Below, one piece after another: positions 48,201 through 59,964 of a DNA stretch of 64,000 nt. The stretch lies in contig NC_135562.1 of assembly GCF_964340395.1 (NCBI RefSeq), positions 21,557,892-21,621,891 on the forward strand, written 5' to 3'. Made by a program: the position numbers and the translations under genes. This DNA is from Glandiceps talaboti. Lineage: Eukaryota; Hemichordata; Enteropneusta; Spengelidae. The notes beneath the pieces were generated by a model that was given only the letters and a program-made list of their open reading frames with translations, was not told the DNA's origin and did not search any database. Position 1 is the first letter of the stretch; each line of letters opens with the position of its first letter.

Positions 48201-51200
48201 CCCTGTAAGTCTGATACTTACTAGGCTCTCCTATTATATACAGTAAAACCTAGTGAGTTCCCTGTAAGTCTGATACTTACTAGACTCTCCTATTAAATAC
48301 AGTAAAACCTAGTGAGTTCCCTGTAAGTCTGATACTTACTAGGCTCTCCTATTATATACAGTAAAACCTAGTGAGTTCCCTGTAAGTCTGATACTTACTA
48401 GGCTCTCCTATTAAATACAGTAAAACCTAGTGAGTTCCGTGTAAGTCTGATACTTACTAGACTCTCCTATTAAATACAGTAAAACCTAGTGAGTTCCCTG
48501 TAAGTCTGATACTTACTAGACTCTCCTATTAAATACAGTAAAACCTAGTGAGTTCCCTATAAGTCTGATACTTACTAGACTCTCCTATTAAATACAGTAA
48601 AACCCAGTGAGTTCCCTGTAAGTCTGATACTTACTAGGTTCTCCTATTAAATACAGTAAAACCTAGTGAGTTCCCTATAAGTCTGATACTTACTAGACTC
48701 TCCTATTAAATACAGTAAAACCTAGTGAGTTCCCTGTAAGTCTGATACTTACTAGGTTCTCCTATTAAATACAGTAAAACCTAGTGAGTTCCCTATAAGT
48801 CTGATACTTACTAGACTCTCCTATTAAATACAGTAAAACCCAGTGAGTTCCCTGTAAGTCTGATACTTACTAGACTCTCCTATTAAATACAGTAAAACCT
48901 AGTGAGTTCTCTGTAACTCTGACACTTACTAGACTCTCCTATTAAATACAGTAAAACCTAGTGAGTTCCCTGTAAGTCTGATACTTACTAGACTCTCCTA
49001 TTAAATACAGTAAAACCTAGTGAGTTCCCTGTAAGTCTGATACTTACAAGGCTCTCCTATTAAATACAGTAAAACCTAGTGAGTTCCCTGTAAGTCTGAT
49101 ACTTACTAGACTCTCCTATTAAATACAGTAAAACCTAGTGAGTTCCCTGTAAGTCTGATACTTACTAGACTCTCCTATTAAATACAGTAAAACCTAGTGA
49201 GTTCCCTGTAAGTCTGATACTTACAAGGCTCTCCTATTAAATACAGTAAAACCTAGTGAGTTCCCTGTAACTCTGACACTTACTAGACTCTCCTATTAAA
49301 TACAGTAAAACCTAGTGAGTTCCCTGTAAGTCTGATACTTACTAGGCTCTCCTATTAAATACAGTAAAACCTAGTGAGTTCCCTGTAAGTCTGATACTTA
49401 CTAGACTCTCCTATTAAATACAGTAAAACCTAGTGAGTTCCCTGTAAGTCTGATACTTACTAGACTCTCCTATTAAATACAGTAAAACCTAGTGAGTTCC
49501 CAGTAAGTCTAATACTTACTAGACTCTCCTATTAAATACAGTAAAACCTAGTGAGTTCCCTGTAAGTCTGATACTTACTAGGCTCTCCTATTAAATACAG
49601 TAAAACCTAGTGAGTTCCCTGTAAGTCTGATACTTACTAGACTCTCCTATTAAATACAGTAAAACCTAGTGAGTTCTCTGTAACTCTGACACTTACTAGG
49701 CTCTCCTATTAAATACAGTAAAACCTAGTGAGTTCCCTGTAAGTCTGATACTTACTAGACTCTCCTATTAAAAACAGTAAAACCTAGTGAGTTCTCTGTA
49801 ACTCTGACACTTACTAGACTCTCCTATTAAATACAGTAAAACCCAGTCAGTTCCCTGTAAGTCTGATACTTACTAGACTCTCCTATTAAATACAGTAAAA
49901 CCTAGTGAGTTCCCTGTAAGTCTGATACTTACTAGACTCTCCTATTAAATACAGTAAAACCTAGTGAGTTCCCTGTAAGTCTGATACTTACTAGACTCTC
50001 CTATTAAATACAGTAAAACCTAGTGAGTTCCCTGTAAGTCTGATACTTACTAGGCTCTCCTATTAAATACAGTAAAACCTAGTGAGTTCCCTGTAAGTCT
50101 GATACTTACTAGGCTCTCCTATTAAATACAGTAAAACCTAGTGAATTCCCTGTAAGTCTGATACTTACTAGACTCTCCTATTAAATACAGTAAAACCTAG
50201 TGAGTTCCCTGTAAGTCTGATACTTACTAGGCTCTCCTATTATATACAGTAAAACCTAGTGAGTTCCCTGTAAGTCTGATACTTACTAGACTCTCCTATT
50301 AAATACAGTAAAACCCAGTCAGTTCCCTGTAAGTCTGATACTTACTAGGCTCTCCTATTAAATACAGTAAAACCTAGTGAGTTCCCTGTAACTCTGATAC
50401 TTACTAGACTCTCCTATTAAATACAGTAAAACCCAGTCAGTTCCCTGTAAGTCTGATACTTACTAGGCTCTCCTATTAAATACAGTAAAACCTAGTGAGT
50501 TCCCTGTAAGTCTGATACTTACTAGACTCTCCTATTAAATACAGTAAAACCTAGTGAATTCCCTGTAAGTCTGATACTTACTAGACTCTCCTATTAAATA
50601 CAGTAAAACCTAGTGAGTTCCCTGTAAGTCTGATACTTACTAGACTCTCCTATTAAATACAGTAAAACCTAGTGAATTCCCTGTAAGTCTGATACTTACT
50701 AGACTCTCCTATTAAATACAGTAAAACCTAGTGAGTTCCCTGTAAGTCTGATACTTACTAGACTCTCCTATTAAATACAGTAAAACCTAGTGAATTCCCT
50801 GTAAGTCTGATACTTACTAGACTCTCCTATTAAATACAGTAAAACCTAGTGAGTTCCCTGTAAGTCTGATACTTACTAGACTCTCCTATTAAATACAGTA
50901 AAACCTAGTGAATTCCCTGTAAGTCTGATACTTACTAGACTCTCCTATTAAATACAGTAAAACCTAGTGAATTCCCTGTAACTCTGATACTTACTAGACT
51001 CTCCTATTAAATACAGTAAAACCTAGTGAGTTCCCTGTAAGTCTGATACTTACTAGGCTCTCCTATTAAATACAGTAAAACCTAGTGAGTTCCCTGTAAG
51101 TCTGATACTTACTAGGCTCTCCTATTAAATACAGTAAAACCTAGTGAGTTCCCTGTAACTCTGATACTTACTAGGCTCTCCTATTAAATACAGTAAAACC

Positions 51201-51815
51201 TAGTGAGTTCCCTGTAAGTCTGATACTTACTAGGCTCTCCTATTATATACAGTAAAACCTAGTGAGTTCCCTGTAAGTCTGATACTTACTAGACTCTCCT
51301 ATTAAATACAGTAAAACCTAGTGAGTTCCCTGTAAGTCTGATACTTACTAGGCTCTCCTATTATATACAGTAAAACCTAGTGAGTTCCCTGTAAGTCTGA
51401 TACTTACTAGACTCTCCTATTAAATACAGTAAAACCTAGTGAGTTCCCTGTAACTCTGATACTTACTAGGCTCTCCTATTAAATACAGTAAAACCTAGTG
51501 AGTTCCCTGTAAGTCTGATACTTACTAGGCTCTCCTATTATATACAGTAAAACCTAGTGAGTTCCCTGTAAGTCTGATACTTACTAGGCTCTCCTATTAA
51601 ATACAGTAAAACCTAGTGAGTTCCCTGTAAGTCTGATACTTACTAGGTTCTCCTATTAAATACAGTAAAACCTAGTGAGTTCCCTGTAAGTCTGATACTT
51701 ACTAGGTTCTCCTATTAAATACAGTAAAACCTAGTGAGTTCCCTGTAACTCTGATACTTACTAGGTTCTCCTATTAAATACAGTAAAACCTAGTGAGTTC
51801 CCTATTTAAGCCTTA
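42220..51815. repeat. 59-bp satellite-like array, about 162 units (9.6 kb)
   Basis: Unit TACAGTAAAACCTAGTGAGT, then TCCCTGTAAGTCTGATACTT and ACTAGACTCTCCTATTAAA. The period is 59 throughout, with substitutions but very few indels. Markers show higher-order structure: CTAGTCAGTT at 43471 and 44946 (1475 bases, 25 units) and the AGGTTCTCC variant at 46925 and 48636 (1711 bases, 29 units). Each unit contains GTAAGT on the plus strand and GTAAGTAT on the minus strand. The last units decay gradually after 51800. Because 59 is not a multiple of three there is no long open frame. If the first exon of the transporter lies further right, this is intron 1. Confidence 0.97.
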
Positions 51816-53619
51816 TACTTAGGCTCTCCTATTAAATTTGCATTTCCATGTATAGAACCTTATTAAAGGGAGAATTGGAGGTTAAAACCTACTAAGTTCA
51901 CTAGGTCTGATACTTAGGGTCAACTAGTAATTTGTATTTCAAATTTGTAAATAATTTAGAAACCAATTTAATTCTCCTTTATGGAATGGTTACTTAAAAC
52001 CTACCTAAGTTTCCTATATACATACTACCCACAAATCATTAATAACTATATTATTGATTTTTCAAATTAGATCATGTGTGTAAATTTTACATTATTTTTT
52101 TCCTATATATTTTGGTTTTCATGTTCAAAACAAAACACCAAAACCTACATTAATGGTAATGTTGAAATATTGGTAATGTCAACGGAAATAAACCATTTGA
52201 CATTTAGTCTTGGATAGGCAGACAAAGTCCCTAGGTATCTCATTACAAATTGGCTATATTATCTTGATTTCTACAATGCATTTATTGTGTGTCTGTATGC
52301 AGTAACATATGCTCTATACAAAAAGTCGTTACAATGAGATGTCATTGGTCTATCGTACACAAACTCTAGTCTATGAAAGGTTAATCCTGAAATGTTGGCT
52401 ATTTCTCAATATTTTTTGAACCAAGGAGATTTTATCATAGCAATTTTTTATCATATTCAGATGCCTGCAGCATTTATATGTATTGTTATAATTTACAAGG
52501 CTAAATATATTATACAGGGGATATATTGTGTTCACAGGAATGACAGATATCACTCACATCTGTATTGCATTATACAGGGGATATATTGTGTTCACAGGAA
52601 TGACAGATATCACCCACATCTGTATTGCATTATACAGGGGATATATTGTGTTCACAGGAATGACATATCACTCACATCTGTATTGCATTATACAGGGGAT
52701 ATATTGTGTTCACAGGAATGACAGATATCACTCACATCTGTATTGCTCATACAATGTACACTATTACATATATCACAATTCAGCTGGCACCCCATTATTT
52801 CATGACAAGCACTCAAGTTCAATTCCTGTATTGTAGTAATACTAAAAATTTCTTTACAAGTAGACTGAGAATGGCTGTAAAACATATTCAAGTTTATACT
52901 TTATTGACATCATCCTCACTGAAAGTGACCAGAAGGGAGAAAGAGATGACAAAGTAAATAATAATTGTTTGGATGTTTTGATCTGTTTTGAAATTCAACA
53001 TATGACGTATTACTTTCATTGGAATATTTACTAAGGTTAATAAATGTTGATGAATTACTCACCATACATGTCAAACATAATTTATTATAACAGAGCAGGT
53101 GTCTATATTTTTCAAATTCTCTTTTAGACTTGTAAAGTAAAACAAATTTATAACAATTAGGCATTTTACAAAGTCTAGTCAGAGGACAAGAACCAAGAAT
53201 TGAGACTAGAACTGAATTTAATGACAGAACATGATCACTTGACATTTTTATTTCACATATGGAAACAACTGATGATTTAATTGCTTGACAGAACTAATTT
53301 AAAATTCACAAAATATGAAAATCTTCCCTATCACAAGTTGAATAACAATATACTTGATTATGAAAATTGTTGAACAGTAAAATACAGATTATGAATATTA
53401 GGAAGAATAGTAAAATACTTGATTATGATATTTAGGAAGAATTTTAACAGCCAGCAACAACATAAAACTAAAAGACTTATTTAAAAGTTAAACATACAGG
53501 TAGTCTTCACAAGTAAACAGTAGTAGTAACTAAGATGCACACAATACACAACCTTGTTGTTGAATGTACTATTTTTACACATGCCATGGGTTTTTTACAA
53601 CTACATAATTCAATACATT
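51816..53619. other. Mostly unique sequence with a decayed array edge
   Basis: About 100-200 bases after 51815 still resemble the 59-bp unit in scattered blocks (CTCCTATTAAA, AAAACCTAC). The rest is AT-rich with no gene recognised, apart from the 60-bp repeat. A minus-strand frame of 61 codons at 53063-53245 ends at a GTGAGT donor in phase 0, but its content resembles no SLC12A8 N-terminus. Confidence 0.4.
52506..52748. repeat. 60-bp repeat, four units
   Basis: Unit ATTATACAGGGGATATATTG, then TGTTCACAGGAATGACAGAT and ATCACTCACATCTGTATTGC. The third unit lacks two bases (GACATATC). Open frames on both strands follow from the 60-base period and are not genes. Confidence 0.93.
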
Positions 53620-56290
53620 AGGTTTAACAACAGACTGACATAATCCTATATAAGAGACTTATCTTAACTATAACAATGGACTGACATAATCCTATATAAG
53701 AGACTTATCTTAACTGTAACAATGGACTGACATAATTCTATATAAGAGACTTATCTTAACTGTAACAATGGACTGACATAATCCTATATAAGAGACTTAT
53801 CTTAACTGTAACAATGGACTGACATAATCCTATATAAGAGACTTATCTTAACTATAACAATGGACTGACATAATCCTATATAAGAGACTTATCTTAACTG
53901 TAACAGTGGACTGACATAATCCTATATAAGAGACTTATCTTAACTGTAACAATGGACTGACATAATCCTATATAAGAGACTTATCTTAACTATAACAATG
54001 GACTGACATAATCCTATATAAGAGACTTATCTTAACTGTAACAATGGACTGACATAATCCTATATAAGAGACTTATCTTAACTGTAACAGTGGACTGACA
54101 TAATCCTATATAAGAGACTTATCTTAACTGTAACAATGGACTGACATAATCCTATATAAGAGACTTATCTTAACTGTAACAATGGACTGACATAATCCTA
54201 TATAAGAGACTTATCTTAACTATAACAATGGACTGACATAATCCTATATAAGAGACTTATCTTAACTATAACAATGGACTGACATAATCCTATATAAGAG
54301 ACTTATCTTAACTGTAACAGTGGACTGACATAATCCTATATAAGAGACTTATCTTAACTGTAACAATGGACTGACATAATCCTATATAAGAGACTTATCT
54401 TAACTGTAACAATGGACTGACATAATCCTATATAAGAGACTTATCTTAACTGTAACAATGGACTGACATAATCCTATATAAGAGACTTATCTTAACTGTA
54501 ACAATGGACTGACATAATCCTATATAAGAGACTTATCTTAACTGTAACAATGGACTGACATAATCCTATATAAGAGACTTATCTTAACTGTAACAGTGGA
54601 CTGACATAATCCTATATAAGAGACTTATCTTAACTGTAACAATGGACTGACATAATCCTATATAAGAGACTTATCTTAACTGTAACAATGGACTGACATA
54701 ATCCTATATAAGAGACTTATCTTAACTGTAACAATGGACTGACATAATCCTATATAAGAGACTTATCTTAACTATAACAATGGACTGACATAATCCTATA
54801 TAAGAGACTTATCTTAACTGTAACAATGGACTGACATAATCCTATATAAGAGACTTATCTTAACTGTAACAATGGACTGACATAATCCTATATAAGAGAC
54901 TTATCTTAACTGTAACAATGGACTGACATAATCCTATATAAGAGACTTATCTTAACTGTAACAATGGACTGACATAATCCTATATAAGAGACTTATCTTA
55001 ATTGTAACAATGGACTGACATAATCCTATATAAGAGACTTATCTTAACTGTAACAATGGACTGACATAATCCTATATAAGAGACTTATCTTAACTATAAC
55101 AATGGACTGACATGATCCTATATAAGAGACTTATCTTAACTGTAACAATGGACTGACATAATCCTATATAAGAGACTTGTCTTAACTGTAACAATGGACT
55201 GACATGATCCTATATAAGAGACTTATCTTAACTGTAACAATGGACTGACATAATCCTATATAAGAGACTTATCTTAACTGTAACAGTGGACTGACATAAT
55301 CCTATATAAGAGACTTTTCTTAACTGTAAAAATGGACTGACATAATCCTATATAAGAGACTTATCTTAACTGTAACAATGGACTGACATAATCCTATATA
55401 AGAGACTTATCTTAACTGTAACAATGGACTGACATAATCCTATATAAGAGACTTATCTTAACTGTAACAATGGACTGACATAATCCTATATAAGAGACTT
55501 ATCTTAACTGTAACAATGGACTGACACGATCCTATATAAGAGACTTATCTTAACTGTAACAATGGACTGACATAATCCTATATAAGAGACTTATCTTAAC
55601 TGTAACAGTGGACTGACATAATCCTATATAAGAGACTTATCTTAACTGTAACAGTGGACTGACATAATCCTATATAAGAGACTTATCTTAACTGTAACAG
55701 TGGACTGACATAATCCTATATAAGAGACTTATCTTAACTGTAACAGTGGACTGACATAATCCTATATAAGAGACTTATCTTAACTGTAACAATGGACTGA
55801 CATAATCCTATATAAGAGACTTATCTTAACTGTAACAATGGACTGACATAATCCTATATAAGAGACTTATCTTAACTGTAACAATGGACTGACATAATCC
55901 TATATAAGAGACTTATCTTAACTGTAACAGTGGACTGACATAATCCTATATAAGAGACTTATCTTAACTATAACAATGGACTGACATAATCCTATATAAG
56001 AGACTTATCTTAACTGTAACAATGGACTGACATAATCCTATATAAGAGACTTATCTTAACTGTAACAGTGGACTGACATAATCCTATATAAGAGACTTAT
56101 CTTAACTGTAACAATGGACTGACATAATCCTATATAAGAGACTTATCTTAACTGTAACAATGGACTGACATAATCCTATATAAGAGACTTATCTTAACTG
56201 TAACAGTGGACTGACATAATCCTATATAAGAGACTTATCTTAACTGTAACAGTGGACTGACATAATCCTATATAAGAGACTTATCTTATA
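53620..56290. repeat. 46-bp minisatellite, about 58 units
   Basis: Unit CAATGGACTGACATAATCCT, then ATATAAGAGACTTATCTTAA and CTGTAA. Variants are ACTATAAC, CAGTGG, CATGATCC and CACGATCC. Nearly every unit contains CTATATAAG on the plus strand, a TATA-box-like string. The array is very homogeneous, with a degenerate last unit at 56285-56332. Confidence 0.96.
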
Positions 56291-56334
56291 TAACTGTTAA
56301 CAGTTGACTAACATGATCCTATACAAGAGATTTA

Positions 56335-56713
56335 CAATGAAATTCACATGAACAGTGAGAAAGGAATATATAACAACTGTGATTTTCAAGATACATGCAA
56401 ACTCAATTGATCAGACATCTGTATATAAACAATTACACTCTTTGGAAAGTTGAATTCAAACAATCAACACCAATCTCAGTCTATGGTTCAATCCATTGTA
56501 TTTCAACACTGTCTATAAAAATACTGTGCTTAAAGTATTAGTAAAAGTCAGTCTAGATATTAGCCGGCTTGTATTTTACAACCTCCTGTTATCAGATACC
56601 ACACTTGGCATTGATTGTTTGAATTGGACTTTCCAAAGAGTGTAATTGTCTTATCAATTGAGTTTATCACAGTTGTGTCTATTCCTTTCACGCTGGTCAT
56701 GTGAATTTCATTG
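56335..56713. mobile_element. 379-bp MITE with long inverted arms, Tc1/mariner-like
   Basis: Left arm from 56335 (CAATGAAATTCACATGA) to about 56473; right arm from about 56605 to 56713 as its imperfect reverse complement. Shared blocks include GAAAGGAATA, CAACTGTGAT, AAACTCAATTGAT, CAATTACACTCTTTGGAAAG and AATTCAAACAATCAA. TA lies directly outside both ends (56333-56334 and 56714-56715). TA duplication and CA-starting ends fit Tc1/mariner. No coding capacity. It lies at the right edge of the 46-bp array. Confidence 0.82.
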
Positions 56714-57289
56714 TATCATAACTATGACTATTATCCATGGCTATGTCATTCTCATCAAGCAAATACAACGTTTTTATATTGATGTAGGAAACTTGGATAA
56801 TTTGAATATCTATGGACTATAAATAGTTTGATCAAACACTAAAAGTGACGTATTGATTACAATGAAAGGTACTGGAAGACCATCTGGTTACTATACTGTT
56901 GAAATATGCAACAAAATGAATAGCTTTGAAAATACAGACTGATAGAAACTGTGTTCCATATAATTATGAAAATAATTTAATTTAATTCACTAAGCCAGTT
57001 TCAAATTTTTTATTTTCCAATTCTACTCACAATTTTCCTTATAGGAATATATAGAGGACAGTTTTATACAATCCCATGTACATGTACATTTTGCCTATAA
57101 TTCATGAGTGTACCTACAATGATATCATTATTTTACCATTGCTAGTCATGATTTAGGTTTTATCAAGGCATTTTACTGGCCATTTCACCACTGCTAATAA
57201 TTAAGTTTCACTAAGTACAAGTATAGTGTGTCAAAATTTCTCATTCAAGTTCAATTCTAAGAAGAGTATCCTCTTTAGAAGTAATAGAA

Positions 57290-58015
57290 CTGAATTTGAC
57301 TGCCATTGATTGAGTGATGTCCTCATATATGGTAATACAAATGATGCCCTCATCTATGGTGACACTGACATGATTACCTTCATATATGTTGATACAAATG
57401 ATGCCTTCATATATAAACTGAATTTGACTGCCATTGATTGACAGTGATGCCCTCATATATGGTGACACTGACGTCACATGATACCTTCATATATGTTGAT
57501 ACAAATGATGCCTTCATATATGTTGATACAAATGATGCCTTCATATATATAAACTGAATTTGACTGCCATTGATCGACAGTGATGCCCTCATATATGGTG
57601 ACATAGTGACGCCCACAATATGAGGACAAAGTGATGCCCACACATATGGTGATACAAATGATGCCCTCATATATATATAGTGAACTGAATTTGACTGCCA
57701 TTGGTTGACAGACAGTGATGCCCTCATATGGTAATACAAATGATGCCTTCACATATAGTGACACAGTAATGCCTTCATAATCATATATGGTGACACAGTG
57801 ATGCCTTCATTTATGGTGACACAGTGATGCCTTCATATATGGTGACATGTAATGCCCTCATATAGGGTGACACAGCCCACACATACATGTACATATCTGG
57901 TGACACAGTGATGCCCTCATATATGGTGGCACACAGTGATACCCTCATATATGGTGACATAGTGATGCCTTCATATATGGTGACACAGTGATGCCCTCAT
58001 ATATGGTGACTCAAA
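57290..58015. repeat. Degenerate short-unit array, ATGCCCTCATATATGGTGAC family
   Basis: The core GATGCCCTCATATATGGTGA recurs every 20-35 bases in many variants (CCTTCATATATG, CACACATATGG). Three longer blocks also share AACTGAATTTGACTGCCATT at about 57287, 57417 and 57554, with a fourth near 57673, giving a composite order. It is less regular than the other arrays. Open frames on the minus strand come from its near-triplet spacing. Confidence 0.85.
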
Positions 58016-58469
58016 AGAAAAACATGTTTTTATCATTGTGACCCACCTTCCATCAAAAATGTTTGCCATTCATTACTGGACACATTGATCCTTAGAATCA
58101 TACAGTATATATGGAACTGATTAATATTCCATGTATGCATGATATATAGAAATTCAAATTCTGAGAAGCTTGAAGTTCATTCATAATTAGTCCCTGCCCT
58201 TCTGAGAAGTGGTTTAGCTGAGCTTTAAACTAATTGTTATGGCACACATAGAACACATGTGACGTAGATCATCTTGGACCAATCTCCTATTATCCCATAT
58301 AATCACTGACTATAAAATAGCGCCAATGGCATTGTAGCACAACTGTATTTGGCTGTTGCTATGGGTGTGGTCTTGTTGCTAGGCATCTATGCAGACATTT
58401 TTTGCCTACCATCCCTGTTACTATCTTTGTAACATAATCATTTCACTGCTGCTAATTCTAATAATATAA
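58016..58469. other. Unique sequence, no gene recognised
   Basis: Nothing coding is visible. A GTTGCTATGGGTGTGG and TTGTTGCTAGGCAT pair just left of the TIR element resembles GGTTGCTAGGGACAGTTG just right of it, so the element may have inserted into an older interspersed repeat. Confidence 0.4.
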
Positions 58470-59964
58470 GGGGCTGTGTCATTTTAAAAGTGACGCACAA
58501 GAAACATAATTTCTTCGTTTCAGTTTAACCCCTCCCCCCTCAAAACGAAATGTCTTAATCATGTGAAATGGGAAAATGAACGACCTGTCCTACATGTATG
58601 TTTATATCATATACCATGACATCAATAAACACAACAAACTCTAATTGCAATTCAAATTGTAAAACATTTTGCTGTCTCTGCAAAACATAGTCTCAACTGG
58701 AAATTGTATTTACCAATTCTCATGATTTTTAGCCTTCAAGTTGTTTCTGTCGAGTCGTTTTTATTCGCAGGTTTCCGTAATTTATACACATTGATTTTGA
58801 CACGACAGTGATGAACACGTTGACGCGGCGGTGGCTTTAACATGCATGTTTCAACTATCACATGAAAACATCTATAAATCTGTTTGGAATTACTAAACTA
58901 TTGCTGAATAATTATTTCAGGCGATCAAACTTTTCATTTTCACATTAATAGAAGGACTGAATCAACATCAGTCAAACAATCAACCTATTTCTAGTGCCAA
59001 GATAAACATTTGCAATACAATGCTATCTACGATAGTTTAGTCCAAGTTTAGAGGTCACCTCAAGCATGTGACTTGTCATCGGTAATTTCCGGCTTTACAT
59101 TCGTATTAGTTTCACGTTATACCCCAACATGGCCTAACTTATAACCTTCGTGTAGGGGGATTTTGACAACGTCCTCTCCACATAGTCTATTCATATCAAT
59201 TATCGTGAAGGTCCTTTAAAAGTTGCCACTACGATTGAATGATTGGCTCTGATCATGCACCCACTTCGTTAACTTTCGTTGACAAGATCACATGCCGTTA
59301 CCTACATAGTGGCATGCAGTGTTGTTTATATTTGGGTACGATGAATCTCCTCATGTCTAAACAGCTAACCTGTCTAGAATTTGGAATTAGGTAATCCTAA
59401 AACGTAAAGCTATGTCGGATCTGGACGTTTTAAAAACCAAGAGTTGCAGGTACAAGTATTAAATGAGATAATGTCTACATACAATAAGTGTAATGCCTTG
59501 CTTGGGTTGTGCGCTTATCATCCTAGTCGCAAGAAATTGGTTGACATGTGCGTTCGTCACGTACCATCATTTATAGTTGTGATATGACCCAACAAACGGA
59601 AAAAAGTCTCTTGAATTCAGGAACTTCTGTTTAGGTGTTGGTGAATAATAAAACCATGTTTTTGCAGCATTCAAAGAGGTTGTTTTTGTGATTCATTTAT
59701 TGTAAATCACTCCCTGGCTAGGTAGGTTACTTGGCCATACGGTTATTTTAGAACAACATGCATCTCTTGCCATGTATGTCGGCAAAGTTTCTGACTCATT
59801 TTTTCAAGAAAAATAGCATTGCCTCGTTTGATTCCATTTCAGTAAGAATGCAAAATCCTTATTGCGATTTTGTCGCACGCAAAACGAAATGAACTCTTAC
59901 CCCACTCCCCCCTAAATGAAGGAATTACGTTTGTCGTGTGTCAGTTTTAAAATGACACAGTCCC
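58470..59964. mobile_element. 1.5-kb PIF/Harbinger-like TIR element, non-autonomous
   Basis: Left end GGGGCTGTGTCATTTTAAAA and right end, reverse-complemented, GGGACTGTGTCATTTTAAAA. The arms stay similar for about 60-80 bases, including a CCCCTCCCCCCT/AGGGGGGAGTGGGG stretch and CAAAACGAAATG. TAA lies directly outside both ends (58467-58469 and 59965-59967). A three-base TAA duplication and G-rich starts are characteristic of PIF/Harbinger. No long open frame is inside. The interior is relatively CpG-rich and easily mistaken for a promoter. Confidence 0.8.

Noticed and set aside
53063-53245. 61-codon minus frame ending at GTGAGT as the transporter N-terminus
   Set aside because: Phase and donor fit, but no resemblance to the SLC12A8 N-terminal region is visible. 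It is kept only as a candidate to test.
57241-57764. Overlapping minus frames with YEGI/MRASL repeats
   Set aside because: They are translations of the degenerate CATATATGG array in several frames, with no conserved content.
59060-59085. Minus-strand seven-codon start exon (MTSHMLE) with a phase-0 GTGACC donor
   Set aside because: The phase fits exon A, but the donor is weak, the exon is tiny, and it is inside the TIR element. It is not supportable without transcripts.
59280-59460. First exons: plus-strand ATG at 59412 ending at a GTACAAG donor, and minus-strand ATG near 59358 ending at GTAACG
   Set aside because: Both lie inside the PIF/Harbinger-like element, show no homology I recognise, and are not in the phase needed for exon A.
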